From Narthecium ossifragum (lineage: Eukaryota > Streptophyta > Magnoliopsida > Dioscoreales > Nartheciaceae), in the NCBI GenBank assembly GCA_963920575.1, contig OY986974.1, forward strand, positions 19,820,248 to 19,884,247: a stretch of DNA of 64,000 nucleotides. The letters run 5' to 3'. The translations under genes and the position numbers were made by a program. The first letter of the stretch is position 1. Each line of letters starts with the position of its first letter. Of the stretch, positions 22,887 through 35,715 are shown piece by piece. Under the pieces are notes generated by a model. The model searched no databases and had not been told where the DNA came from. It saw only the letters and a list, made by a program, of their open reading frames with translations.

Positions 22887-24464
22887 TGATACGACTTGGA
22901 AAGTGTCGTGGCTTAACAAGTCTAACCAAAATTACAATAATTTCCGGTGCTCTACTTTAACTACTAAGAACTAGTAGATAGTGGAGAGTCCGAGTCGAGT
23001 CCACAGGGATTTAAGAGATTGAAATCGAATGCTTAGCAAATTTCCTACTAACGAGTTGAGAAAAGATTGCAAGTTGAAATTAAACTAAATTTATACTAAA
23101 AGATTTATGAATATGAGAGAAAGGACCACAGGATTCTTAATCAGTAACTAAGGATCTACCAAGTCTTCCTAAGATCAGGGCATGCAAAAACGATGAATGG
23201 CTTCCTAATAGTTGATAAGTGAATGGCTAGTTCTCATTATCACTCAACAAGTTCTGTTTAGGATTCCTTGCTGGCGAGAATAATTATCTAAATGCCAGTG
23301 ATCGAATGATTAATTACGTTCACTGCTAATGAACCCTCTTATTAGGATGAATTCATCACAAATAATAACCTAAATATGGATCTAGGTGTATGATCGAGAT
23401 GACTTCACATCTCGATGGCCGAAACTACAAAGGTAAGATGCATAAAGGATTAGGGTTGGAACGTAGTGGGACTAGCACTACTATAGTGGGACTAGCACTA
23501 TACAATCCCTAATCACGAAGAAGATTTCATCCGAGATACCATGGGACTAGCATGGTCCTCTTATTTGGATGAATCCAATCCAAGCCCTAGTATACACAAG
23601 CTCTAGAATCAAGTGCAAACAAGAACGATTCATACATCCATCAAGAAATCAACACCAAGATATACGAAAATAGAATCAATCCAAATAAGCCAAATAATCG
23701 TGTATACAAACCCTAGATCTAAGAAATCCCTAGTAAAACCCTAGTTACATCATAAGAATCCCATGGTTAGGGTTTTAGTTACTCATCTTCAGGGGTTGAT
23801 CCATCGGTGGAAGTTGATGATCTCTTCCCGCCATGGATCTCCTCCAAAGAATCGTCGAAGAAAAGATGGAAAAAAGATAGGAAAACTCTCCCCAAAAACG
23901 TCTGGAAAAAGGCCCCCTAAAATCCTTAAACAATGACTACTTATAGCCCAGGAAATAACCTCCCACGGATTAGATCTGAGCCGTCGAGTTTTAACTCTGG
24001 CCGAGTCGGATCGATCGCACTCTTGGAGTTGGATCGATCCGTCTTCTTAATTTGCATGTAACGCCCGAGCCGGATCGATCGTTCCTGTCGAGTCTGATCG
24101 ATCATTCACATGTTACTACGCTACGGCCCGTGACGGATCGATCGTACTTGTCGAGTCCAATCGATCCTTCCATTGTTGTTAAGCTACGTCCCGTGCTGGA
24201 TAGATCGCGCATGCTGGGTCCGATCGATCCGGCGGCTGTTCAGTGTCCCGTCGCTGGTTGAGTCGGATCGATCGCTCCTGTTGAGTCCGATCGATCTGAC
24301 TTGTCAAACTCGCCAAAATCCACTTTTTTTAGCTCCAAAGTTGATCTAACTCGTAGCAGGACCTGTTATAGTTGAAATGGGATAAAAGTAGTCAGTGCAG
24401 CATTGCTCGGGGCCCAGCAAAGCCAAATTACAAGGGTGTTTTGTGCACTTTTCAAGTCTTATCA
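22887..24464 (-). repeat. Athila-like LTR (biological 5' LTR)
   Basis: 1578 bp, near-identical to 10289-11865. Eight GATCGATC words at about 24008-24290; two words intact in the other copy have decayed here (TCCAATCGATCC, GGATAGATCG) and two decayed there are intact here. Minus-strand TATA box at about 23937-23948. Confidence 0.93.
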
Positions 24465-25531
24465 GCTCACTATAGTGATGGTCGACCATCGCATCATCCG
24501 TGAGATCGATCGTGAGCCTCTGTCAAGAAAAATACTTCTAAGGTTCGTTGTGAAGATCGATCGCCGCTTTTCCAAATAATGTTGCACAGTTGACGGTTGA
24601 CCGTCGCGTCGACCGCGAGCTTGTAACGGGTGCAAACCGAACCCGAGTTTCTTAACTTTTGGAGCCTATAAATAGGAAACTTAGGGTTAGTCAATGGAGG
24701 TTTTTGGACGTTTTTCAGAGCTTTTTAGAAGACTTTTCTGGAGGAAGAAGGAGACAAATCCACCATCCATGAACGAGTAATCCTAGAGGCATGGCGGATG
24801 GATGACTGAGTAAGGACGAGGGTTTCCTCTTCATCAATGGTTCATATTTTAATCTTCAATGTTTAAACTCTATATATGTATTGGATCTTCATAGATGGTT
24901 ATGTGGTTGAACATTATTATAATTCCACTCATGCTTTTGTTATGATATTGTGATCCCATAGTTATCTCTCTTGTTCTCCTACCTAATCTCGTGAAACGTT
25001 TGCTATGCATTGCACGTAGTGACAGCTGGTATTGCATATTCTTAGGGATCTGGTAAGACAAGGTTAGGGCTTGGTCTCATGAAACTTTTGCTACACGTTG
25101 CTTGTAGTGATAGCCGGTATCATGTATTCTTAGGTTCTGGTAGGACGGAGTTAAGGCTACAACGAGAAGAATCAAATATAAAAAGAGACATTTATATTTT
25201 ATCAGATTTATAATTCTATATCTTCCAGTCAAGGTGATTGGGATTTGAATCCCTTGACTGAGTATCACATATACCATTGATAAGAGAAGAACACAAGTCC
25301 GAGTGAGGGATTCCCGAAGCCTAGCCTATTCCCAAATATTGATTTCATTCATTAATCTCACATCACCATTAAATCTTCGATCTAACTTTCTTAACTCTTA
25401 CGCTATTGATCGTTTTCGATATATTGTTATCTGTGTTTTTAGATCCTTTCTGCTTGTTTCCCTGTGGGATCGACCTCTCTTATACTGTACTGTACCGCAA
25501 CCGTTGTGCGAGACACATTTGAGTGACATCA

Positions 25532-27430
25532 CCTACGTTACATAGACTAATAGGTCTAAAATACTTAATTCTTTGAGAGAATTTGCACTTCGGTATGAGC
25601 GATACCATAATTTCATTCCAAACCGAAGGAAGCCTCCTTGAGCTGAAGAACCCCTTCACAACACGAATAGAGTCTGGCCCTACACTATCCCAAAGAGCAA
25701 CATAGAACTCAATAGGTATCCCGTCAGGCCCCGGGCACTTGTTCCGTGCCAATCCAAAGACAGTGTCCTTAATTTCTTGCTCACTGACCTCAGCTACCAA
25801 CAAATCATGCATCTCAGCTCGCATTTGTGGCAAATCAGGCAAATCAATCATCCTCCCATCTACAGAAGGCTTCGAAAGATCCTCATAGTGGCGCACAAAA
25901 ACCTCTCCTATCTGAGCAACATAATCCACAGTAACACCATCAAATCCAAGTATCTCCTTCACCCTGGATGTATGCGCTCGAAACTTAACCACCTAATGAA
26001 ACAGAGCAATGTTATGATCCCCTTCATGAATCCAGTCCCTCCTGTTGGGCAAGAACTGTAGCCCACTTCTTCTCAAATTCTCTCATCTGCCATTCCTCTT
26101 CATCGGTCAGGTAGCTCTACTCCTCCTTATTATATAAAAGCTCAAGATACTCCTCAATCCCCCTGCCAATACGAAAAACATGCATCGTCACGTCCTGCTT
26201 ATCCCATCCTTTGACAGTAGCCTTCACAACCTTAATTTTCGAGGTGAGGACATACTGGTTGCTTTCCGAGTATTCATGACACCAAACCCGTCGAACCATG
26301 TTTTGAAAAGCTGATTGCTCAATCCACCAGTGTTCCAAGCAGAACATAATAGGACCTTTATCCACCGTCTACTCCTCCAAAGAGATCAGCAAAGGCGCGT
26401 GATCTGAAGCTATTCTAGGGAGATGATGGACCACCGCTGCAGGAAACTGTTCCTTCCAACTCATCGTACACAGAGCCCTATCAAGCCTCTCAATAATCTT
26501 TGCTCTCCCTGGCTGCCTATTTGACCAAGTGAAGCACATACCATGAAAGCCCAAATCCAACAACACTTTAGCACAAATAAAATCGAGGAAACTCCTCTCA
26601 GCCTCATCAACAACAAACGATAATCCTCCTATTTTCTCCTCGGCTGCTAGAATCACATTGAAATCCCCAACAAACAACTGTGATGTACATGTCGAACACA
26701 TACGAGAGAGAACCTCCCACAACACGAGCCACTCTCGGTCATTCTGAGCACCATAAATAGCTGACGCAGCCCAAAGCAGGCCATCAACGGGAGGCACCAA
26801 ACCATGCACCGCCTGCATCAAAACCGACTCAAAAGAAATTGTTCCAACCTCTTTGTGCCATGCCACCACTATACCACCCAATCAACCTTTACAAAGGATG
26901 ATAAAACACTCCCAAGCCATACCCAAATGAGAACTAGCCCAACCAATATCATGAACATCCACCAACGTATCAATGAGAAAAATAAAAGAGGAAGAATGCT
27001 CCTGAAACAGCTAACGGCACATACGGACCACCCTCGCCGGCCCCGCCCCCCTACAATTCCATGATATCAGCTTCATCATGATCATGTGCTCGCCTGGATG
27101 CTCGAAAGACTTACGCTTCTGTTGAACAATAGTCATAGACCGGTCTAAGTCCGGTCCTTCAACCTTCTCACCATCTTCCACCATATCATACCGTCCTGGA
27201 TCAAACACCGGTGTTTCAGACCTTAGAGCCATCTGCATCTTGTTGAGCTCCTCCCTATAGAGGGCCTCCCTCACACGAGTAGCTTCCTCCTTAGTAGGCA
27301 TCCCACCATCCTGAACAGCCTGAACTTTCCCTTTATCTTTCACAACCCATATTGGTCCTCCTTACCTCTATCCTGAGCATGATCCTTCTTTTTTAGCCTT
27401 AAGGCCCTTGACACAACAACCGGGTCCAAG
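25532..27430 (-). mobile_element. LINE fragment: endonuclease and first half of RT
   Basis: Minus strand. APE-type endonuclease begins MKLISWNCRGAG (about 27075) and continues as LFVGDFNVILAAEEK, LDLGFHGMCFTWSNRQPG, IIERLDRALC and RIASDHAPLLISL (26881-26369). A linker follows (26365-26117), then the RT fingers: EIKDTVFGLARNKCPGPDGI, EFYVALWDSVGP, VSLIPKC and FRPISLCNV, where family A interrupts it. The 5' boundary near 27430 is approximate. With the two other pieces it makes about 4.4 kb of LINE of the plant L1 type with an RNase H domain. Stops and frame changes show it is dead. Confidence 0.88.
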
Positions 27431-27761
27431 TATCAAATTAAAACTACAATGGCTCTCCTAAACTGAAGTAATGATATTTAAACAAACCAATTGGGTTTGG
27501 CATGGCATATCTTCAACTAGGGTGTGACCCCGTGTCCCTAGCACAGTTTACATTATTCAGTTATGTGCTGGGTGATTCTCCACCCTTGGATTGATAATAG
27601 CCTCTTTGTAATCTGATAAGGTTTATTCTCTCTTCGATGCCTCTTATAGGGTTGATTTTTAAGTTGTATTGTTCACGTAGGATCCACGTAGGACAACTAA
27701 CCAATGAAAATTATTTTACAGTTTGGGTTGCCAACTAAGATGCCACGTTGGACGCCTATGA
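27431..27761. other. Intergenic DNA, no gene seen
   Basis: AT-rich sequence between the LINE 5' end and the family A solo LTR. No recognisable coding or terminal-repeat structure. Confidence 0.5.
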
Positions 27762-27766
27762 CCCCA

Positions 27767-29207
27767 TGATGAGTGCATGAAAGTGCACTCTAGATAGTCT
27801 TATAACCATCTTAATTGTTAGATTCTTTAACCTTAATCAACCTCTTTAGCACTATTTTTATACATATATGTTGCTTCATAAAGATTGGTTGAAAATGCAG
27901 GAATTGGAATTAAAAGGAGCAAAGAAACTGAAAAGATTACATGGGTCAACTTGGAAGATTAAATTGTACCTGTTCATGAAGAGTCAGATGAAGTACCATA
28001 TATGGTTGGAAAGCTCTTGAAGTCTAGTTTCTGTAGAATTTTACGGTTCATGATTCCGAGTTTCTTAAAGGAAGTTACGACATTTTTAGTACCAATGACA
28101 CAGTCTAAATGGCAAAAGAGAAAATACGCAGGACAAATGATCGATCTTCTTCCCCTATAATGATCAATCATTTATTCACCCAGAGATGACAGAGAGCCAT
28201 GTTTTAAACGATTGATCTTCTCCTTTAAAATGATCGATTATCCTCGGGGCGTGACACTTCTACGGGATGAAATGATCGATCATCTTCCCCTATGATGATC
28301 GATCATTATACGGCGGCTTAGCAAAATAAAGGGCCAAGATCTAATCCGAGTGGGAATCGTTTGGAGGCTATAAAAAGGCAACTTAGGGCTATTCAAAGAG
28401 AGCTTTTTGGATGACTTTTCTGGGGCATCTGGAGGAGAGGAAGCGGCGTTAGGGTTTTGTTTTCTTCGTCTTTCTTTCTTTATTTTTCCTTGAACACTTG
28501 TGTTATCTTCATGATGAACATGGGTGGCTAGTTTCTTTTCTAAGGTACTGATGTAGTCTAACAGAATCATTCTATGTTATTGAATCATGGTTATTTAATC
28601 AGTTTATATTTCTTGTTTCATTCATTATTATAACTGAGATCTGAAATACCTTTATCTGGCCAATAGAAGTATTGTAGATTATTTTATGTGAGATTGGGCG
28701 AGGGTTCATTCCCTAATCTTGCAAGATTTATAAATGAATGAGTTTATGTCAAAGCCGGAATCAAGTTAAGACAATTATTAGTTCATAATTATTCTTTAGA
28801 GCTTAATCGATTCTTGATTGACACTTAACTATGGGTTCATTAGCAAGAGTTAATTAAGGGTACTTGGTGAAGACCGTGATCGAACGGATCATCATACCAG
28901 TAGAACGAACCCTTGGATTAAACTGAGATTTTGTTGATTCAATGCATAAAATGAGGATGTTATGGTGAAATCGAAACCTTAGTGTTCATCCATTATATTT
29001 CTATCGTTTTTTTATTTCGTTATTAGATTTTCTATTTTCAATACTTCATATTTCTTACTTCACTTTTCCTTATTTTCTTTACTCTATGTTCTGCTTTAGT
29101 ATTTAACTCTAATAATCTTTACAAACTTCTGTGGGTACGATATTCGTCTTGCTGCTATATTGACCACACCGATTCGTATACTTGCAAGATATAAAATTTA
29201 TTCATCA
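27767..29207 (+). mobile_element. Solo LTR, family A, copy A2
   Basis: 1441 bp, TGATGAGTGCATGAAAGT...AAATTTATTCATCA, with exact duplication CCCCA at 27762-27766 and 29208-29212. TATA box CTATAAAAAG at about 28370. Upstream lie three GATCGATC words (28138, 28274, 28297) plus decayed relatives; two of them sit in the 12-bp palindrome ATGATCGATCAT. Confidence 0.95.
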
Positions 29208-29327
29208 CCCCACTAAGGTGTCAGATGAGATGCTAATTGGGTTTGTGCAATGTACAAACCTAGCATGTTTGTGTAGGAAACCCTATCATTTTTTTTCGAA
29301 TAAAGATTTGTGCTATTAAACGGAAAT

Positions 29328-29399
29328 GAGATACCGATCAATTGATTTAGTCCATCGATATTATACTACTGATGGACTAAATCAATCAATCGATATCTC
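29328..29399. repeat. Inverted repeat (29-bp arms, 14-nt loop)
   Basis: Arms 29328-29356 and 29371-29399 pair at about 26 of 29 positions; the inner 15 bases (TTGATTTAGTCCATC) are exact. Located about 260 bases before the kelch-gene start. It may be a small foldback element; no target duplication was identified. Confidence 0.75.
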
Positions 29400-29657
29400 A
29401 CTATCGATACCTGCTGATTCGATAATTGGTATATTTCATCGCTAGATCAATTTATTGATATCTCACAGCTAATTGGAGGCACGTGCTAATACAAATGCCA
29501 CGAGGTCATCTGGACCAATCATGACTCTCTTTCCGCAACTAACCGACCTATCTAGACAACTGTCATATAGAACGAAGGGGAGCCCGCCACTAATTCGCGT
29601 ACCGCCACTTATAACTCCCGTCTCATGTCCTCGAGTCACTGCACTTCCACCACCACC

Positions 29658-32600
29658 ATGTCCTCCTACTCCTCCCAAAGGAACGAAACCCTAATCCCTG
29701 GACTCCCCGACGACCTCGCATCCCTCATCCTCGCCTCCCTCCCCCCTGCCCACCAGTCCCGCCTCCGCTACACCTCCGGCCCCTGGCACGCCTTCCTCTC
29801 CCCCCGCCACCTCCTCCCCCTCCGCCGCCGCCTCCGCCTCCCCCCCCACCACCTCCTCTGCCTCTTCCCCTCCGATCCCTCCCTCATCCCCCCCTACCTC
29901 TTCGACCCCTCCTCCTCCTCCTGGCTCCCCCTCCCCCCTCTCCCCTGCACCCCCCACCTCTTCGGCCTCGCCAACTTCCACCCCGTCTTCCTCCCCACCC
30001 GCTCCGGCCTCCATCTCTACGTCCTCGGCGGATCCCTCTTCGACGCCCGCTCCTACCCCATCGGCCTACCCCGCTCGTCCTCGGCGGCTCACCGCCTCGA
30101 CCTATCCCGCCCTTTCCCCACGTGGTCCTCTCTCCCCGACATGCTCGCCCCCCGTGGGAGCTTCGCCTGCACCGCTCTGCCGGACTCTCGGGGCATAATT
30201 GTCGCCGGCGGTGGCTCCCGGCACCCGATGTATCCTTCCGATGGTACGCGCATCAGCTGTGCGGAAATTCTTGATGTTGGTACTGGAGGGTGGAGACTTG
30301 TGAGCGGACTCCCAAGGATTCGTGCGGGCTGCGTCGGGTTCACTGTTCGGCGGCATGGGGACACGGAATTCTGGGTGATGGGAGGTTATGGGGACTACCG
30401 GACGGTGTCGGGGGTGGTGCCGTCTGTCGTGTATTACAGGGATGCGGTGGTTCTTGGATTGAGGAGCGGGAAATGGAGGGAGGTCGGGGACATGTGGGGG
30501 GCTGGAGAGAGGAGGAAGCTTGGGCCGGTTGCTGTTATTGAAGAAGATGAGGAAGGTGTAGAGGAGCCGGGGGTCTTCATGCTCGAGTCTAATGCCATCT
30601 CCAGGTGATCACTCACACTTTTCTGGTTGTAATTCTATTTCATCACCATGTTCTTTTTCTCTGCTGGTGAGCTGTGGTAGTTTATGTTGCATTTGCCATG
30701 ATCTCAGAGTCACTTTGAATGCCATAAAAGCACAGAGACTTCAGATAAGATACAGAGGTTCCTGTTTAAAAGGTTCCTGTTTCTATTTCCATAGACTGGC
30801 TTTCCGAAAGAAAAGAAATGGAAATTTTCAAAATGAGAAATGGAAATAATATTAGTTGTCTTTGTTGCTTTTCTGCATGACTTATTGGATGAGAAATATC
30901 ATCTAGTTGACAATTTCTATTTTCACAGAGTGGCTTTTCGAAAGAAATAAAGGGAAAAACATAGTTATGTTTATTGCTTTTCTGTACAACTCATTGAAAA
31001 TGACATCCAGTTGGCAAGTTCTAACTTGATCCTTAGAATGCCGGCTGTAGTTTGTTTATATGGCCTGCTGTAGTTCTTGGTACCTTGTAAAACTTTTAGT
31101 AGTTCACAACTTATTATACATGCTCATTTTGATTCTCCTGTATCTCTTTAGTGTTGTAGCATAGTAAGCTGTCCGCCATTACAATTGGTCAAATGGACAT
31201 TAATCCAGATATCGGAAGCTGCTCTTCTTCTTCTTTCCTTAAATATGCTAAGGTTGAACTAATGCTTTTTCCCATACATAGACGTGGGTACTGGTGGAAA
31301 GGGTTAATATGTACTTTTTCGAAGATGAAGACTTGGTGGAAGAGGTTAATGTCTGGGAATAATAATCTTCTTAGTGTGGTAAATGGTTACAGAGTCTTAT
31401 GTAGGTCAAGGTGTACTGCCCTGAGATGCCAAAGATGATTTTAGTCAAGCACTTACTATCTTGAGGAGGAATGCAGTCTCATGAATTATTAATGCTTGTT
31501 ATGGTGTAAGAAATGTATAGGTATATGAGTTAAGGTATTTTTTTTATTATTTGCAATCCAATGACACCTAGGTGGTGTGAAATGTAATGCTGCGACTGAT
31601 TAAATGGCATCTAACTGATTATCAACCTTTAGCAAAATATTTTCCAAGTTGACTGCGATTATCATAATGGATTTGGAGCTTTGCTTATTACCAATTTGTT
31701 CATATCTAAAGCTTGAATTTTGATTTGAGTTTTTGCATTTAGACTAATGTTAAAGATCCATTATGTGCAAAAGTTAATACTGCGATTGACCTTGTCCTAT
31801 CCTTACTTTGTATTGGCAACTGCCATACCTATTTTCTGTCTCAAAAATTATATATTGTTGTGAAAATGTTGGGGACACAATTTTGGATGAAAAGGTTTTC
31901 TAGAAATGGTCATTTGTACCGTAGTTTCTATATTGTCAGTTTTGATGAAAGGAGTTTTGGGGATTATTAAGAACAGGGATGAGGAGAGAGATCAGAAAAG
32001 CATGGAGCCTGGCAGTCTTATCCTTATGATAATCAGAATGTTTTTCTCTACTAATGGTTGCAAGCGAGGATTGAGGAGGCTCTACTTTCTGTTTGCATTC
32101 TTTCATAGTTTGGTGGAAAACAATGCATTGAGGTTCATAGATTCGTTCACATGGCAAATAGGCCATAGAATCTTACCAGTGTTATTCTAAAGCATGCTTG
32201 ATGGGGACTGATCATCGTGATATGTGTGATACTATATGTTTTAGTATAATGGGGGCAATATAGGTACTGATGTAGGAGAGATTCTACATATTGGATGTGA
32301 TTATCTTTTGGGTCATTAAGGATAACCAACTGAGACTTTGGTGGTGGAATGTGGAACCTTGATGGATCGATTGGGAATTACATAGGAGGCATCTCCTAGT
32401 TTCAAAATTAGCTCTAGATTATATCTACGCACACTATCAAGCTACACGAAGGTGCTGAGATATGTGAAGGTTTATTTCCTGTAGCACATGAAATTCTTTT
32501 TGCACTCTCAAATGGATTCAAATAAATGAAGTTCTTGTGTATTTGCACATGAACAATGTGTGCTTGTATATTTGAATTTGGACAGAGTCTGATTAACGAT

Positions 32601-33748
32601 TTATCCAAAACATGGTGAAAAAAGCATGCACTTTTCTATTTAATTTGATGCATGATGTAACCGATACATGGCCATGTACAGAATGACACAAATCCCATTC
32701 ATAAACCAGATTTCTGAGTTAATTCGTATATGTTCTATAGTTGAATATTTTATCTGCAGATTTGGAATATGTTTGAACATTATACTTAAGTTTGAAGCTT
32801 AATTTCTTGGAGACATCTGATTGAAAATTTTAAGTCAAATGGGGACACTTGAGCCTAACTGGCCATGTCATCGCCAAATGGCTTGTAGTCGCCATAATGA
32901 TGCCAGGTCATTACTACTTGTTAGAAAAATTGATCAGCAAATTCTGGCAGCTTATTAACTCAGCAATGACCTCTTAAACAAAGTTGCTTTGTTGGTGTCT
33001 GCTAGTGACGACATTCTTCTAGTTTATAATTCTTGGATGCTTGTTTTCAGCTCACGCACTAACTTTGTGCATTGTTATTTCTAACTGAAACAAATGCATC
33101 CACAAAAGATGTAAAAAGATAAAAAAACTAGTTTGATTCCTATTTGGATATTTTATGCCATGTTTCATGCTTGAATTAAATTGTTCAATACAAATCGAAA
33201 AGGTTTTCTTATTTGTTTCTAGCTGTTCTGCATTTTAACATCTTTTCCCACTTTCTTGGGAACATAACGCGGTGCTAGATAGCATATTCTCTGTCATGCC
33301 CTATTCTTCTTGATGACAACCACTTCTGATAATACAATGACAAAGGCATCAAATAGTATTAGGAAACAGACTTATTGTTGATGTGTTTAAACTTTAGACT
33401 CCTTTGGTCATTTCTTTCATAATTTCTCCATATTGAACTTGATTATTTGTCTTTTGTAGATATAATTTCATTTCAAATCGATGGATTAAAGAGTCAAGCT
33501 TAAGAAGAAAGATTCCAGAAGATGAATCATGTGGTTTTGCTGCCATGAATAAAGAGCTATACGTGCTAACCCTAGCTATACCAACCCATGATGCACTGGA
33601 TCATCGGAGGCAGCCGAAGAAAAGACCGACTCTGGAGATTCAAGTGTATGACCCTAAGAAAGGAAAATGGAGATTCCTTACTTCAAATCCCCCCTTCCAC
33701 CACGCAATCGATTTTAAAACTGCTGTTTTATGTACCATCCAGCTGTGA
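29658..33748 (+). CDS. F-box/kelch-repeat protein, two exons
   Basis: Predicted SCF ubiquitin-ligase substrate receptor, similar in layout to the OR23-type F-box/kelch proteins. Exon 1 is 29658-30604 and exon 2 is 33460-33748, joined inside an Arg codon (AG|A) across a 2855-bp intron with GT and AG ends; about 411 aa. A short F-box (LIPGLPDDLASLILASLPP...SGPWHAFLSPRHL, residues about 14-55) is followed by kelch-like blades: LHLYVLGGSLFDARS, RGIIVAGGGSRHP, AEILDVGTGGWRLVSGLP, TEFWVMGGYGDYR and, in exon 2, AAMNKELYVLTL and IQVYDPKKGKWRFL. An in-frame ATG at 29625 exists, but 29658 has the better context (CACCATGTC) and a TATA-like site lies only 13 bases before 29625. Exon 1 is extremely rich in C at codon position 3 and falls toward AT in exon 2, the gradient typical of many monocot genes. 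Confidence 0.85.
30605..33459 (+). other. Intron of the F-box/kelch gene
   Basis: AT-rich 2.9-kb intron between donor AG|GTGATC and acceptor TTTTGTAG|ATATAA. No coding frame of substance and no clear LTR or terminal-inverted-repeat element inside, in contrast to the surrounding DNA. Confidence 0.75.
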
Positions 33749-34884
33749 TAGCATTGTGATAGCATTGTACAGGACTATTCCTACATGTACAACTTCATCT
33801 AACAGATACTTGGAAACCTGAGCCTCTAATATATACTGGTGATATGTCTTGTTGTACAAAATGTAATTACCTATGGATCTGAAATGATACTGCGGATTTG
33901 CTCTATGATCAATTTGGTATGTGATGGCAATGTACAGACTTGTATGATACAGCATATTGGATAACAATTTGTACAGGAGAATGTAATTGTGCTTATCAAT
34001 ATCACTAATTCCTTTTTCGCACAATCAGGCTCTTGAGCCACTTGCTTGTGGTGGTATGTCACAACACACAATTGTACATACTTGTCAAACTGTAAGCATG
34101 GTTTTCATGGTGCTGTAGTAGTATCTAAGAGTTAAAATAAAGAAGTTGGCACTACACAATAATTTGGCAGAGTAAATGTCAGCTTAATGAGGATAAGGGT
34201 TGATATCATATCTCGCCTTTCGGTTGATGAGATTCAAATTGATGTATACAGTTTAGTTTTGAATGATGGTATAGCAGGGAAACAAAACTTCTTGGAGTGA
34301 TTCTAAATACACTGTCGTTTTTGTTAGGAACGCTCAATTTTCTAGTACACTCCACTTGATTTTGAAATACTGTGCTTTTACTGCCTACATCATGTATTTT
34401 TTTTATTATATTCCCAATTTAACCTCACCGTCCTCTACCTCCTGACGACCTGGTCGGCGACTGCGTTCTTGGCGTCCTCTACCTCCCGATCTGGTTGGCG
34501 ACTGGCAACCTAAGGACATGCGTCCGTCGACCCATTCAAACCCCGATGCCGACCGATTTGACTTATGTTGGTGGTTGACCGAACGAATAATTGTTTAGTC
34601 ATATTGGCCGATTCGATTTATATTGAGTGGTGGATCATGACCGAATGGTTTTATATTGAGTGGTGGATGATGACTGAACGAGTGTGAAAAATCCTCCTCT
34701 ATTTACTCACGGTCAATCCATGCATTAGCTGTCACTTCAGCCGTTTAGCTCAAAATTGACTATTTTTAGGTAAAACATATACAATTACGGAGAATCAAGA
34801 AGTGTATTAGAATGAAATGATTATTTCAAATTTGAGAACTAAGAAAAGCTTAATGGCTGATGTCCAAAGTGCATGCCACTTGAA
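33749..34884. other. Kelch-gene 3' region and intergenic DNA
   Basis: No gene seen. A duplicated unit of about 38 bases containing TTTATATTGAGTGGTGGAT occurs twice at about 34617-34680, and a CCTCTACCTCC-type word is repeated near 34431 and 34475. Confidence 0.45.
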
Positions 34885-35237
34885 GGCGTTTGGTTGCTTG
34901 CATCAGTTGATGCATTGCATCAAGTGATACTGCACGAGTTGATACATAGTGTTTGGTTGCTTGTATCAACTGATGCAGTATTAGCTGGTTTTCTGTTTGG
35001 TTCGTGTGTATTGCATCAGTTGATACAACTGTTTCATCCAATCCAATTCATTGTTTTTTGTTTGGTTGGTATATGATTAGTTAATGCAGCCAATTTTGCT
35101 GCATCACCTGATGCTGCATGAAGTCACCTTTTTGCATCAATTGATACAGCATCAGTTGATGCATCTGATCAACCAAACATGAGTTTGGACCATGATGCTA
35201 CATTAGCTGCATCAGTCGATGCAGGCAACCAAACGCC
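34885..35237. mobile_element. MITE-like element with ~30-bp terminal inverted repeats
   Basis: Starts GGCGTTTGGTTGC and ends GCAACCAAACGCC; the ends pair over about 30 bases with about four mismatches. The interior repeatedly carries the arms TGCATCA and TGATGCA in close opposition, giving many small hairpins. About 353 bp, no coding capacity. The target duplication is not clear, so the superfamily is open. Confidence 0.75.
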
Positions 35238-35261
35238 CCCTTAGATGATCCATGCATGTTT

Positions 35262-35610
35262 GTTGAGGGCATTCACACCGAACATGTATAGGATGTTCGG
35301 TGCGAATGCACTGAACAAACTATGTATGTTCGGTGCAGTGCAAATGCACATTCAACATGCATGAAAATGCATAATGTTCATGTTAAATGTTAACAAGTGT
35401 TAATGTTCATGTCAAATGTTTACAAATGTTAATGTTCATGTTAACAAGTGTTAGAATAAATGTTTTATGTACCTTTTTATAACAAGTTTAGAATAAATAT
35501 ATCTTAACTCACCCTCTAGTTTGGTTATTCACACAGAACATACTATCCATTCGCACCGAACGGGTGTTTTTGCTTTGGTGCATTCACAGCGAACGGGCGC
35601 CCCCATCTTC
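35262..35610. repeat. Hairpin and short-repeat cluster (foldback-like)
   Basis: CATTCACACCGAACAT pairs with ATGTTCGGTGCGAATG seven bases later (one mismatch), and the CACCGAAC word recurs near 35560 and 35585. Between them AATGTTCATGT and AACAAGTGTTA units repeat several times. Looks like a non-coding foldback element whose ends carry the CGAAC motif. Confidence 0.55.
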
Positions 35611-35715
35611 GTCATTTTGACGTCGACTATGAGATCACTGGTTCTGACAGAGAGATCAACCTCTTGATCCTCATCGGGGTTTGAACGAGTCACGCTGTCG
35701 TGGACGCATGTCCTT

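Larger units (their letters stand above)
10289..24464 (-). mobile_element. Athila-like Ty3/gypsy element, minus strand, non-autonomous
   Basis: Two near-identical LTRs (10289-11865 and 22887-24464) flank a minus-strand internal region with a tRNA-Asp primer site beside the right LTR and a polypurine tract beside the left LTR. Target duplication GCTCA at 10284-10288 and 24465-24469. After removing the two family B insertions the internal region is about 5.7 kb. It has a gag fragment, a fused gag-spacer/integrase tail, and an envelope-position ORF, but no protease, reverse transcriptase, RNase H or integrase core. In the first ~170 bases the LTRs differ at about 4 positions, so the insertion looks recent. 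Confidence 0.92.
9900..25531 (+). mobile_element. Solo LTR, family A, copy A1, split by the Athila-like element
   Basis: Left piece 9900-10288 begins TGATGAGTGCATGAAAGT. Right piece 24470-25531 ends GAGTGACATCA. Together about 1.45 kb, matching the length and start of the clean solo copy at 27767-29207. Flanked by CCTAC on both sides inside the LINE. TATA box at about 24666 (CTATAAATAG) with two GATCGATC words and several GGTCGACC-type palindromes upstream. No internal region of its own. Confidence 0.88.

Noticed and set aside
29691..30364. Antisense open frames opposite kelch exon 1
   Set aside because: They are shadows of a C-rich coding exon; the plus frame has F-box and kelch motifs and a splice partner downstream.
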